A stretch of DNA of 64,000 bases. Source: Paracoccaceae bacterium. Lineage in GTDB: Bacteria > Pseudomonadota > Alphaproteobacteria > Rhodobacterales > Rhodobacteraceae. Below are positions 1-8,727 of the stretch, one piece after another (position 1 is the stretch's first letter; every line of letters begins with the position of its first letter). Below the pieces are notes generated by a model. That model saw only the letters and a list, made by a program, of their open reading frames with translations, ran no database searches and was not told where the DNA came from. The position numbers and the translations under genes were made by a program. The stretch is from NCBI GenBank assembly GCA_029243395.1, contig JAQWSE010000007.1:131690-195689 (forward strand), given 5' to 3'.

Positions 1-324
1 TTCAATAAGCTTTTTAGCTATTAAAGGTCTTGCAATAGCTGTTCCCAGAAGATAGTGGCCCTCGTATTGTGTATTTGCCCTAAACATAGGAAAGACAAAT
101 TCGTCAGCAAATTCTTCTCGTAAGTCTTCAACAAAAATATTTTTTGGATCTACTCCCAGCATTATGGCTTTATTTTTGGCCGGTCCTAATTCTTCATTTT
201 GACCAAGATCAGCAGTAAAAGTTACAACCTCAGTATTATAATTAACTTGAAGCCATTTTAATATGATGGACGTATCAAGACCCCCTGAATATGCTAGAAT
301 CACTTTTTTTGGTTTAAGATTCAT
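1..324 (-). CDS. argG: Argininosuccinate synthase, N-terminal part (cut by window edge)
   Basis: ArgG ligates citrulline and aspartate with ATP in arginine synthesis; argH, the next enzyme, lies at 19824. The 108 visible codons begin [19 protein letters not shown], which carries the N-type ATP pyrophosphatase P-loop SGGLDTS, and continue with the family-typical start of the domain (TADLGQ, then a segment on mitochondrial-type 'FVEDLREEF'). A purine-rich AGGAG lies about ten bases before the ATG at 324 on the minus strand. The gene runs off the left edge, so roughly three quarters of the protein is not visible; nothing suggests a pseudogene. Confidence 0.93.
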   Translation of the reverse strand, partial: MNLKPKKVILAYSGGLDTSIILKWLQVNYNTEVVTFTADLGQNEELGPAKNKAIMLGVDPKNIFVEDLREEFADEFVFPMFRANTQYEGHYLLGTAIARPLIAKKLIE

Positions 325-501
325 CGGCTAAAGTCTCCTATATTTAGTGATTGAGGTAACTAATTTTTTTGAGGGTAGCAACTAAAATTTAGAATCAATG
401 CTTATTATTAGAGTCCCATTTTATATTTCAGTTTGCAAAAACTCAGCGAATGAAGCTATGATAACTGTTAGTTATTCGTATCAATAGAAAATCTATACAA
501 G

Positions 502-1686
502 ATGAATGATAGTGAAGTAGGTAATTTTGTTTTCAACACAGCAACCGGGGTTCGATTTGGCTGGGATAGTGTCTTGGCTCATTCTGAAGAAATAATAAAG
601 ATACTGGGGCCTAGGTTGTTGATTATTTCTGATCCAGGATTGTCAAAGATTGGTTTGTACAAGCCATTACTAGATAATTTGATTAAGAGAGGAACAGAAG
701 TAAGGATCTTTGATCAAGTAGAACAAGATCCAACTTTAACAAACCTAGAAATGGCTATTGATTCAGGTGCGGGATTTCTTGCAACAGGCATTTTAGGATT
801 TGGCGGAGGATCGCCAATGGATGTGGCAAAATTGACTGCTTTGGTTTTAGGCTCAGGAGAGAACATTGACAGCATATGGGGTGTGAACAAAGTGAAAGGT
901 CCACGACTGCCCTTGATATTGGTGCCAACGACGGCTGGTACCGGTTCAGAGGTCACTCCAGTTTCAATTATAACAGTAGAGGAGAGAGAGAAAAGAGGTG
1001 TTTCGGCTGCAGTAATTATTCCGGATCTTGCTATCTTAGACCCTTCTCTTACTATGGTTCTTCCTCCAACGATAACTGCTACAACTGGTATTGATGCAAT
1101 GGTGCATGCGATTGAGGCATTCACATCTAAAAATCAAAATAATAATCCTCTTTCCCAGAGTTTGGCAATGGAGTCTCTTGCTTTGTTAGGGATCTCAATA
1201 GTAACAGCCGTAAAAAGCGGTAAGTCAGACCGAGTTTCTAGAAGTAACATGCTATACGGATCAATGCTTGCAGGGATGTCCTTTGCTAACTCCCCTGTAG
1301 CTGGAGTACACGCATTAGCCTATCCCCTTGGCGGTAAGTATAAAGTTTCCCATGGGCTATCCAATGCATTACTTTTACCGCACTTGATTAGGTTTAACAT
1401 GCATGTGCCTGCAACCAAAGAGGCTTACGGAAAACTAGCGGGTATTATTTTCCCAGTTCTTGAAAATATAGATGATTTAGATCAACGTGTTAAATCATTT
1501 GCAGAAGAATTCATTAATTTAAGTAAGCATTTGAATTTGCCTACAAGATTACGAGAAATAAATATTCCTGAAAAAGCCTGTAGAGAAATGGCTAAAGAGG
1601 CTATGAAGCAAGAACGTTTGCTAGTAAATAACCCCAAAACTATCACTAGAGCAGATGCAGAAAAGATATACAAAGCAGCTTGGTAG
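502..1686 (+). CDS. Iron-containing alcohol dehydrogenase
   Basis: Group III NAD(P)-dependent alcohol dehydrogenase of 394 residues, the usual family length. The nucleotide-binding GFGGGSPMDVAK (about 99-110) and PTTAGTGSEVTP (142-153) segments are present, and all four metal ligands can be placed: D198 and H202 in GIDAMVHAIEAF, H270 in GVHALAYPLGG, H284 in VSHGLSNALLLPH. Substrate cannot be told from sequence; homologues act on short alcohols, 1,3-propanediol, lactaldehyde or maleylacetate. It stands alone, divergent from argG, with 177 bases between them that hold both promoters. A cytosolic enzyme. Confidence 0.88.
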   Translation: MNDSEVGNFVFNTATGVRFGWDSVLAHSEEIIKILGPRLLIISDPGLSKIGLYKPLLDNLIKRGTEVRIFDQVEQDPTLTNLEMAIDSGAGFLATGILGFGGGSPMDVAKLTALVLGSGENIDSIWGVNKVKGPRLPLILVPTTAGTGSEVTPVSIITVEEREKRGVSAAVIIPDLAILDPSLTMVLPPTITATTGIDAMVHAIEAFTSKNQNNNPLSQSLAMESLALLGISIVTAVKSGKSDRVSRSNMLYGSMLAGMSFANSPVAGVHALAYPLGGKYKVSHGLSNALLLPHLIRFNMHVPATKEAYGKLAGIIFPVLENIDDLDQRVKSFAEEFINLSKHLNLPTRLREINIPEKACREMAKEAMKQERLLVNNPKTITRADAEKIYKAAW

Positions 1687-1763
1687 AAATTGATAGGCTC
1701 GGTTTTAGATTTTCTAATTTTAATTGAGTCAAATGTCTCTCATCTTGGTTGAGTGGAAATCTC

Positions 1764-2561
1764 ATGTCTTATCCTTTTTTAAGCTACGTAGAATTTCTTG
1801 GAAATGATGTGAAGAAAAAGAATATAGTCTTCTTAACGCACGGTCTTTTTGGATCGAAAAGAAATTGGGTTAATACTGCAAAGGCATTGAGTGAAAGACT
1901 TAATCGACATGTGGTTGCAATTGACCTCAGAAATCATGGTTCATCATTCTGGTCTAAAACTCATGATTACCTATCGTTAGGTCAAGATTTGATTAAATTA
2001 GCTGATTATTTTGGGCAAAAAGTGGATCTTGTCGGACACTCTATGGGGGGAAAAGCAGTTATGAGTGCTAGTTTAATAAATCCTCACAATTTTGGTAAGC
2101 TTGCGGTGGTTGATATTAGTCCAGTTGCTTATTGTCATTCCGAGTTTATAGGCTTTATCTGGGGGATGAAGCAATTAGATTTAGCTAAAATAAGTTCCCG
2201 TAGTCAAGCTGACCAAATTTTGTCAGACCACATTCCTGATAAAAAAATTAGGAGCTTCTTATTACAAAATATGATTCGTACAGAAAGTGGCAATTATGAT
2301 TGGCAAATGAATCTTCAGTCTATTGAAGAGAATATAAGGCTAATAATGTCTTTTCCACAATATCAAAACCAATTCTTAGGCCCAACACTTTTCCTTAAAG
2401 GTCAAGAATCCTCTTATATTTCAGAAACCAGTATCTCTGAAATAAAAAAGTATTTTCCACAAAACACTATTGAGGAGATTAATCAGGCTGGTCATTGGCC
2501 TCACGTTGAACAGCCAAAATCATTTCAAGATAAATTGGTACAATTTGTTGGAAAACTTTAG
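1764..2561 (+). CDS. Alpha/beta hydrolase (ABHD11/YbfF-like esterase)
   Basis: Predicted cytosolic serine hydrolase of about 265 residues. Visible elements are the oxyanion region LTHGLFGSKRNW, an acidic loop DLRNHGSS, the nucleophile elbow GHSMGG and the catalytic-histidine segment AGHWPHVEQP near the C-terminus. The pattern (HGLFGS..NW, D.RNHG.S, GHSMGGK) is that of the YbfF/ABHD11 group of acyl-ester hydrolases. I chose ATG at 1764; a TTG at 1749 in frame would add five residues. No close partner gene; it converges tail to tail with the thiolase eight bases downstream. The physiological substrate is unknown. Confidence 0.8.
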   Translation: MSYPFLSYVEFLGNDVKKKNIVFLTHGLFGSKRNWVNTAKALSERLNRHVVAIDLRNHGSSFWSKTHDYLSLGQDLIKLADYFGQKVDLVGHSMGGKAVMSASLINPHNFGKLAVVDISPVAYCHSEFIGFIWGMKQLDLAKISSRSQADQILSDHIPDKKIRSFLLQNMIRTESGNYDWQMNLQSIEENIRLIMSFPQYQNQFLGPTLFLKGQESSYISETSISEIKKYFPQNTIEEINQAGHWPHVEQPKSFQDKLVQFVGKL

Positions 2562-2568
2562 CTGAAGC

Positions 2569-3756
2569 TCAATGAAATTGTGGGCGTTCAATCGCCAAAG
2601 CTATTCCCTGACCACCGCCTATGCACATTGTAATTAGTCCTAAAGACCCATCTAATCTCTCTAATTCGTGAATGGCTTTTATGACGAGAATAGTTCCTGT
2701 GGCGCCAATCGGATGGCCTAATGCTATTGCCCCACCATTTGGATTAACTATTTTGGGATCCAAATTTAATTCCTGTGAGACTGCACAGGCTTGTGCAGCA
2801 AAAGCCTCATTGCTTTCAATTACGTCAAAATCTTGGGTGGATAAACCTGTTTTCTTGAGCAATTTCTTTACGGCAATGATAGGTCCAATTCCCATTACCT
2901 CTGGTCTAACGCCAGAATGAGCATAACCCCTTATTTTGGCTCTAATCTTGAGTCCTAAAGCATTAGAAGCATTTGCAGTTCCTAAGACTATAGCAGCTGC
3001 ACCATCGTTGAGACCGGAAGAGTTACCAGCAGTGACAGTTCCATCTTTTTTAAACACTGGCTTCAGAGATAAAAGATTTTGTTTGTTTGTATCCTTCGGG
3101 TGTTCATCAAATGTAAAGGAATTTTTTTTGGAATCTTTTCCAATTTCTATTGGTACTATTTGGCTTGAGAAATGACCCTTTGAAACGGCATTTGCCGCTC
3201 TAGCCTGACTCTCTAAAGAAAAATCATCCTGCATTTGCCGAGAAATTTTATACTCGCTAGCGACATTTTCTGCAGTTATTCCCATGTGACCCGTATCAAA
3301 TGGACAGTTTAATGCTCCTAGCATCATATCTTCGACCATAGAGTCGCCCATCCTTTTTCCCCATCTATTTGATTTAATTATATGGGGTGATTTGCTCATG
3401 TTTTCTGCACCACCTGCGAGTCCAAATTCCGCATCTCCCAATGCTAGCGATTGTATTACAGAAACTAATGCTTGAAGTCCCGAACCGCATAGACGGTTTA
3501 CATTCATAGAAGCTACGCTTACCGGAATGCCCGCATTTAATGAGATCACTCTAGACAAGTACATGTCTTTTGGCTCTGTATTGATTACGTGACCAAAAAC
3601 TACATGCTCTATTCTTTCCTTTTTAACCCCAGAATTCTTAATAGCTTCTTTTGCTACTAATGTGCCAAGATCAATTGGAGAAACAGATTTGAGTGAACCC
3701 CCAAAACTACCAATGGCAGTTCTTGAGCCTGACAATATAACTACTTCTTCAGTCAT
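2569..3756 (-). CDS. phaA: Acetyl-CoA C-acetyltransferase (thiolase)
   Basis: Condenses two acetyl-CoA to acetoacetyl-CoA, or cleaves beta-ketoacyl-CoA. The 395-residue protein has the thiolase catalytic triad at family positions: C90 in NRLCGSG, H348 in GGAIALGHPIGATG and C378 in MCIGGGQG. The biosynthetic type (PhaA/AtoB) is likelier than FadA because of length and the absence of an adjacent fadB, but the two cannot be fully separated by eye. With hbd (41979), EtfAB, ETF-QO and the acyl-CoA dehydrogenase at 38589 it gives the window a full set of short-chain acyl-CoA steps. No PHA synthase is in view. Confidence 0.9.
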   Translation of the reverse strand: MTEEVVILSGSRTAIGSFGGSLKSVSPIDLGTLVAKEAIKNSGVKKERIEHVVFGHVINTEPKDMYLSRVISLNAGIPVSVASMNVNRLCGSGLQALVSVIQSLALGDAEFGLAGGAENMSKSPHIIKSNRWGKRMGDSMVEDMMLGALNCPFDTGHMGITAENVASEYKISRQMQDDFSLESQARAANAVSKGHFSSQIVPIEIGKDSKKNSFTFDEHPKDTNKQNLLSLKPVFKKDGTVTAGNSSGLNDGAAAIVLGTANASNALGLKIRAKIRGYAHSGVRPEVMGIGPIIAVKKLLKKTGLSTQDFDVIESNEAFAAQACAVSQELNLDPKIVNPNGGAIALGHPIGATGTILVIKAIHELERLDGSLGLITMCIGGGQGIALAIERPQFH

Positions 3757-3920
3757 GAAATATATGATCCTTTTGATTTATATAAACATTACTTGATAAA
3801 ATTTTTTCAAATAATGATCAATACTAACTTCAAATATTAGTCTTGCCAAATGGTTATCCACGGGTAGTTTGGTGGTAGGATTATAAATTTTGTACAGTTT
3901 AGGTTTTAGAAGGATAGGAT

Positions 3921-4781
3921 ATGGCTCGAACAGTTTTTGTTGACGGTGCATACGTTGATGAGATGGATGCTAAGGTGTCCGTATTTGACAGGGGATTTTT
4001 ATTTAGTGATGCAGTTTATGAAGTTACTGCAGTGATAGAGAAAAAGTTAGTTTCTTGGGAGGGCCATACACGCAGAATGAGGAGATCTTTAGGCGAAATA
4101 GGCATAGATCTAGATATTTCTAATGACCATCTCCTAGAGGTTCATAGAAAACTTCTTGAACTCAATGAAGTGCAGGAGGGTTTAGTTTATTTGCAAATTA
4201 CTCGTGGAGCTGCTGATCGTGATTTTGCTTTTCCTGACAGAACGATTGTAAAGCCTACTACAGTCCTTTTTACTCAAGAAAAGAGCTTGATACATAATCA
4301 GAAATTGGATTCAGGATTAAAAGTCATTTCTTTCCCAGATTTACGATGGGGTAGATCTGACATTAAAAGCACTCAACTTCTCTATGCTTCTATGGTTAAG
4401 CAAAAAGCATTGAATCAAGGGAAAGATGAAGCTTGGTTTGTAAAAGATGGTTTTGTTTCTGAGGGTAGTTCAAATAACACTTTCATTCTTTCTCAGGATG
4501 GAAAATTGATTACTAAAGCTTTGTCAAACGATATTTTGGCGGGTATTACTAGGGAAGCTATATTAGAATATTCTAAAAGCTCTGGCTATATGATAGAAGA
4601 AAGACCGTTCTCAGTAGAGGAAGCTAAGAAATCAAAAGAGGCCTTTATATGTTCATCTACCACATTTATTTTGCCTGTAGTGGAAATAGATGATTGTAAA
4701 ATTGGATCTGGTCAACCTGGGAAAAATACTTTGAAGCTAAGAGAAATCTACATTAACAATATAAAACAAGAGCTAGTTTGA
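3921..4781 (+). CDS. dat: D-amino-acid aminotransferase (class IV PLP)
   Basis: Transaminates D-alanine with 2-oxoglutarate, supplying D-glutamate or other D-amino acids for cell wall. The 286-residue fold-type IV enzyme opens with FVDGAYV and VFDRGFLFSDAVYEV, typical of D-AAT rather than branched-chain aminotransferase. The PLP lysine is K149 in RWGRSDIKSTQLL, and the phosphate-binding region VSEGSSNNTFI follows. AAGGATAGG lies just before the ATG at 3921. Its last nine bases overlap the 3' end of the opposite-strand DUF1244 gene. A branched-chain or aminodeoxychorismate-lyase activity is a less likely alternative. Confidence 0.87.
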   Translation: MARTVFVDGAYVDEMDAKVSVFDRGFLFSDAVYEVTAVIEKKLVSWEGHTRRMRRSLGEIGIDLDISNDHLLEVHRKLLELNEVQEGLVYLQITRGAADRDFAFPDRTIVKPTTVLFTQEKSLIHNQKLDSGLKVISFPDLRWGRSDIKSTQLLYASMVKQKALNQGKDEAWFVKDGFVSEGSSNNTFILSQDGKLITKALSNDILAGITREAILEYSKSSGYMIEERPFSVEEAKKSKEAFICSSTTFILPVVEIDDCKIGSGQPGKNTLKLREIYINNIKQELV

Positions 4782-5078
4782 ATTTGGTTCATCATTCATT
4801 TTCATTACCTGTGCGATCTCTTTTTCAGACCTTTTGGTTTGGTGTTTTTCTTTCCAGGTTTTGTAAGGCATCCCATAGACTAATTCTTGGGCATCTTCTT
4901 TGTCCATTTTCAGGCCAATTTTTTGTGCTTCCTCAGTATACCAGCGTGATAGACAATTACGACAAAATCCAGCCAGATTCATTAAATCCAGGTTTTGCAC
5001 ATCAACTCTTTTTGACAAGTGATCTAAAAGCCGCCTGAATGTAGCTGCCTCCAGTGCTTCGTTCTTTTTCTCAACCAT
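4773..5078 (-). CDS. DUF1244 family protein
   Basis: Small protein of 101 residues in the alphaproteobacterial DUF1244 family, function unknown. The recognisable core is FRRLLDHLSKR, DLMNLAGFCRNCLSRWY and the C-terminal GMPYKTWKEKHQ. The two cysteines in CRNC might bind metal, but that is inference. No signal peptide or membrane segment. I prefer the ATG at 5078; a GTG at 5081 immediately before it is possible. In related genomes this family is often found near pyk, and here pyk follows divergently after 242 bases. Confidence 0.85.
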   Translation of the reverse strand: MVEKKNEALEAATFRRLLDHLSKRVDVQNLDLMNLAGFCRNCLSRWYTEEAQKIGLKMDKEDAQELVYGMPYKTWKEKHQTKRSEKEIAQVMKMNDEPNSN

Positions 5079-5320
5079 CACAACTACCCGATTTATATGA
5101 GTAATGATACTGTAATGATCTCTGGATGGTTAATCAAGTTTGTTATGTTTTTATGTTATAGTGAACTAAAATAAAGTTGCCTTTTTAAGGTGCTTATTTA
5201 TCACATGCTTTAGCTTTGTCTCAATGCAAGAAAAAAAGTTTTAATTTATTACGTATTTTCATTATTGTCCGCTTGAGCCTTTAGGCTGATTATGGATGGT
5301 AATGATTTTTCGGGGGTTTT

Positions 5321-6778
5321 GTGGCTAAAGGATTGAGAAGAAATAGGAACGTCAAGATAGTAGCCACTTTAGGGCCAGCATCTAGTTCAGAGCACATAGT
5401 GGAAAAACTTTTTGAAGAAGGGGTGGACGTTTTCAGGTTGAATTTGAGTCATGGAACACATGATGAAATAAGGAAAAGACATCAGATTATAAGAAGCGTT
5501 GAGGAAAAATTTGGTAGACCAATTTGTATTTTGGCAGACTTACAAGGCCCTAAGTTGAGGTGTGGTAAATTTAAAGATCAAGAAGTTGAGTTAATTATTG
5601 GAAAATCCTTTAGATTTGATGACAAAGATATTTTGGGAGATATTCATCGGGTAAATGTGCCAGATTTTGCAGTTCTCCATGGTCTAAACATTGGCTCTAC
5701 CGTTTTGGTCAATGATGGAAAAATACGATTGATAGTCAAGGCAGTTGGTAAGGGCTTTGTTGATACTGAAGTGGTGGTAGGGGGTATAGTTTCGGATAGA
5801 AAAGGTATTAATGTTCCAGATCAAGTTTTACCCCTCTCGGCTCTTTCACAGAAAGATAGAAGTGATTTGGAGTTCGTTTGTGCTCTAGGTATTGAATGGT
5901 TGGGGTTGTCATTTGTTCAAAGAGCTTCTGATATTGCAGATGCCAGAAAGTTGATTAAAGGTAGAGCGGCAATTTTGGCAAAAATTGAAAAGCCATCTGC
6001 TGTAGAGGCTTTTGATCAAATTCTCGAAGAAACAGATGCGGTAATGGTCGCGAGAGGGGATCTTGGCGTTGAGTTACCTATCGAAACATTGCCCCCAATT
6101 CAAAAGCGTCTTGTTAGACAGTGTCGGGCTTCTGGTAAACCAGTCATAGTGGCCACGCAAATGATGGAGAGTATGATAACATCACCAGTTCCAACAAGGG
6201 CCGAGGTGTCTGACGTGGCTCAAGCAATTTATGAGGGAGCTGATGCAATAATGTTATCTGCAGAAAGTGCTGTAGGACATTATCCTGTGGAAGCTGTTAG
6301 AACAATGAACAGTATCGCTACCGAAGTTGAAAAAGAAAAGACTTATCGACAAGTAATAGAATCTTCAAGAACACCATTAAAGAGGGGTGTTTCTGATGCA
6401 ATAACGGTTGCAGCAAGAGAAGTTGCTGAAACTACTAACATCAAGGTTATTTGTTGTTTTACACACACTGGAACGACGGCTGCTCTGACTTCACGGGAGA
6501 GACCCCGAGTTCCAATAATAGCACTTACTCCAAAAATCGGTATAGCTAGGCGGATAGCACTTAACTGGGGTCTTCACTGTATTGTGACTGAAGAACTTAA
6601 CAGATTTAAGATGGCCGTTGTTAATGCTGCAAAGGCTGCTAGGTTGTATGGTTTCGCAAAGGACAAGGACAAAATTATCGTAATAGCTGGGGTACCTTTC
6701 AATGTACCTGGAACGACAAATATTCTCAGAGTTGCACCAGCTGATGAAAAACAGATTTACGAAGGTGAAATTGGCTAA
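5321..6778 (+). CDS. pyk: Pyruvate kinase
   Basis: Last step of glycolysis: phosphoenolpyruvate plus ADP to pyruvate plus ATP. At 485 residues it is full length. It starts with NVKIVATLGPASS, then FRLNLSHG, the B-domain DLQGPKLR, the active-site stretch ARGDLGVELP with metal-binding acidic residues, the signature ATQMMESMITSPVPTRAEVSDVA, and a complete C-terminal allosteric domain. The start is a GTG at 5321. The 5' region holds a small AGCC/GGCT hairpin at 5276-5287 but no clear ribosomal or regulatory motif. Monocistronic by spacing: 118 bases separate it from rpmI. Confidence 0.96.
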   Translation: MAKGLRRNRNVKIVATLGPASSSEHIVEKLFEEGVDVFRLNLSHGTHDEIRKRHQIIRSVEEKFGRPICILADLQGPKLRCGKFKDQEVELIIGKSFRFDDKDILGDIHRVNVPDFAVLHGLNIGSTVLVNDGKIRLIVKAVGKGFVDTEVVVGGIVSDRKGINVPDQVLPLSALSQKDRSDLEFVCALGIEWLGLSFVQRASDIADARKLIKGRAAILAKIEKPSAVEAFDQILEETDAVMVARGDLGVELPIETLPPIQKRLVRQCRASGKPVIVATQMMESMITSPVPTRAEVSDVAQAIYEGADAIMLSAESAVGHYPVEAVRTMNSIATEVEKEKTYRQVIESSRTPLKRGVSDAITVAAREVAETTNIKVICCFTHTGTTAALTSRERPRVPIIALTPKIGIARRIALNWGLHCIVTEELNRFKMAVVNAAKAARLYGFAKDKDKIIVIAGVPFNVPGTTNILRVAPADEKQIYEGEIG

Positions 6779-6896
6779 GTTATTTTTTCCCGGTATGTAA
6801 ACAACTGATCAATTAATATCTTTTGACTTGCATATTTTATTAATAAAGAATAAGAAACTTCGAATTATATAATCTGTCGGGAAGTGGTAAGAATTT

Positions 6897-7097
6897 ATGC
6901 CTAAGATGAAAACAAAGTCGGGTGCAAAAAAACGTTTTAAGCCTACGGCTTCAGGATTACTTAAATCGGCTCAGGCTGGTAAAAGACATGGAATGATAAA
7001 GCGATCTAGAAAGTTTATCAGGAATGCTCGCGGTACCACAACCCTTTCCAAGGCCGATGAAGGTATTGTTAAAACTTACATGCCATATGCAAGATAA
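6897..7097 (+). CDS. rpmI: 50S ribosomal protein L35
   Basis: Large-subunit ribosomal protein of 66 residues, highly basic, beginning [15 protein letters not shown] with the typical [11 protein letters not shown] and [13 protein letters not shown] segments. It forms a two-gene unit with rplT 11 bases downstream. infC, the usual upstream partner in many bacteria, is not here; pyk is. The leader 6779-6896 has a TTGACTTGC at 6823-6831 and a TATAAT at 6868-6873, but they are too far apart to be one promoter. Confidence 0.97.
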   Translation: MPKMKTKSGAKKRFKPTASGLLKSAQAGKRHGMIKRSRKFIRNARGTTTLSKADEGIVKTYMPYAR

Positions 7098-7108
7098 AGG
7101 ATGACGGA

Positions 7109-7471
7109 ATGTCACGTGTTAGACCAGGTCCGGTTACTAGAGCTAGACACAAAAAAGTAATAAAGGCGGCAAAAGGCCATTATGGAGCCCGTAGTAGAAC
7201 ATTTCGGTCAGCTGCACAATCTGTGGATAAGGCCCTTCAGTATGCTACCCGAGATAGAAGAGTAAAGAAGAGGACTTTTAGGTCTCTCTGGATTCAGAGA
7301 ATAAATGCTGCGGTTAGGGCTTTAGATCCCACATGTACTTACAGTAAGTTCATGAATGGGATATTAAAGGCGGAGATAGAAGTAGATCGAAAAATTCTCG
7401 CTGAGCTCGCAATAAGTGAACCAGAGGCCTTTAAAAAGATATTTGAGATCGCTCAATCAAGATCAGCATAG
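7109..7471 (+). CDS. rplT: 50S ribosomal protein L20
   Basis: Large-subunit protein of 120 residues that binds 23S rRNA early in assembly and in some bacteria represses its own operon. The family pattern [43 protein letters not shown] and [11 protein letters not shown] is complete. Cotranscribed with rpmI. A perfect 9-base DnaA-box-like string at 7222-7230 is simply codons of this gene. Confidence 0.97.
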   Translation: MSRVRPGPVTRARHKKVIKAAKGHYGARSRTFRSAAQSVDKALQYATRDRRVKKRTFRSLWIQRINAAVRALDPTCTYSKFMNGILKAEIEVDRKILAELAISEPEAFKKIFEIAQSRSA

Positions 7472-7545
7472 ATTACCTTATAAGGAAATTTCTAGAAAAC
7501 GTTTTAAAAGGTTGCCAATCTTGCGGAACACTTAAACTGATAGAT

Positions 7546-7595
7546 TATCTCAGGTTGAAGGGTAGCATTCTACTTTGAGATATGTGAATTTTTTT
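7546..7595 (+). promoter_or_regulatory. Hairpin plus T-run ahead of pheS (possible attenuator or terminator)
   Basis: TATCTCA (7546-7552) pairs perfectly with TGAGATA (7576-7582). Inside, GTAG (7562-7565) pairs with CTAC (7570-7573) over a CATT loop, extended by two G-U pairs. Seven T residues at 7589-7595 follow seven bases after the stem. It could end the rpmI-rplT transcript or regulate pheST by attenuation; I see no phenylalanine-rich leader peptide and no T-box, so the mechanism is open. Confidence 0.4.
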
Positions 7596-7614
7596 AAATT
7601 TGGTGGCACTAAGC

Positions 7615-8697
7615 ATGGATGATATAGATGAAATAGAAAAAAGCTATCTAGGATCAATATCTGCTGCTTCATCGTTAGATGATTTAGAAAAGATTAGAGT
7701 TAAGGGACTTGGAAAAAAAGGTCAAGTTACCAGCCTTATGAAATCGATAGGGTCTATGGAAGAAACTGAACGAAGGGTCAGAGCTCCAAAACTTAATTTT
7801 CTTAAGTCCAGGATGATTAAAGAGATAGAAAAGAAAAAGACACTCATTACTGAAGAGAATATAAACGAAAGAATTAGTAAAGAGTGGTTGGATGTTTCAA
7901 GGCCTTCGAGGCCTTCTCAAATGGGAAAGATACATCCGATCAGCCAAGTAACCGATGAAGTAGTCGAAATTTTCTCAGATTTAGGTTTTTCTATAGCTGA
8001 GGGTCCTCAGGTTGAAAGTGATTGGTATAATTTTGATGCTCTAAATATTCCTTCTGAACATCCCGCAAGGCAGGAGTTTGACACATTTTATGTCAATTCT
8101 AGTTCCGACTCTGGATCGGTACCTCATGTTTTGAGAACTCATACAAGTCCAGTTCAGATCCGTCACATGGAGAAAAAGGATGGAGTACCTTGCAGAATAA
8201 TAGTGCCTGGCAAAGTTTTTCGCTCAGATTACGATCAGACACACACCCCAATGTTTAACCAGCTGGAAGGTTTGGCTATTGATAAGGATCTAACAATGAG
8301 TCACTTGAAGTGGACCTTAGAGGAATTCTGTAGAGCATTTTTTGAAATCGGGAACATAGAATTGAGGTTTAGATCCAGTCATTTCCCATTCACTGAACCT
8401 AGCGCTGAAGTAGATATTAGGTGTTCTTGGGAAGACAATATGTTGAAACTTGGACAGGGTGACAGTTGGTTAGAGATATTAGGGTCTGGCATGGTGCATC
8501 CTAAGGTTCTTAAAGCTTGTAATATTGATCCAAATTTTTATCAGGGGTTTGCATTTGGAATGGGCATAGATAGATTGGCAATGCTCAAATATGGTATTCC
8601 TGATTTACGTTCATTTTTTGAAGGAGACGCGCGTTGGTTAGACCATTATGGATTTAATCCGCTCGAAAAACCTTCGATACACAGCGGTTTAACGTAA
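7615..8697 (+). CDS. pheS: Phenylalanine-tRNA ligase alpha subunit
   Basis: Catalytic subunit of the alpha2-beta2 PheRS that charges tRNA-Phe. An N-terminal coiled coil (about 1-85, ending with the basic linker) precedes the class II core, with motif 2 around KVFRSDYDQTHTPMFNQLEGL, the substrate region SSHFPFTEPSAEVD and motif 3 FAFGMGIDRLAMLKYG. About 360 residues from ATG 7615, which has GGTGG eight bases upstream; in-frame GTG 7603 and TTG 7600 are alternatives that add a few residues. It forms an operon with pheT, 30 bases downstream. Confidence 0.96.
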   Translation: MDDIDEIEKSYLGSISAASSLDDLEKIRVKGLGKKGQVTSLMKSIGSMEETERRVRAPKLNFLKSRMIKEIEKKKTLITEENINERISKEWLDVSRPSRPSQMGKIHPISQVTDEVVEIFSDLGFSIAEGPQVESDWYNFDALNIPSEHPARQEFDTFYVNSSSDSGSVPHVLRTHTSPVQIRHMEKKDGVPCRIIVPGKVFRSDYDQTHTPMFNQLEGLAIDKDLTMSHLKWTLEEFCRAFFEIGNIELRFRSSHFPFTEPSAEVDIRCSWEDNMLKLGQGDSWLEILGSGMVHPKVLKACNIDPNFYQGFAFGMGIDRLAMLKYGIPDLRSFFEGDARWLDHYGFNPLEKPSIHSGLT

Positions 8698-8727
8698 AGC
8701 CGTGGAACAAAACTAGGATAATTTGAA

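Noticed and set aside
1-324. Truncated argG as a pseudogene
   Set aside because: It is cut only by the window edge; the visible part has no stop or frameshift.
3854-3862. TTATCCACG, a DnaA-box-like string before dat
   Set aside because: A single near-match with no cluster of boxes, no AT-rich unwinding element arrangement and no dnaA, dnaN or parAB nearby; not an origin.
7222-7230. Perfect DnaA box (TGTGGATAA) in rplT
   Set aside because: It is made of conserved L20 codons (SVDKA) and stands alone.
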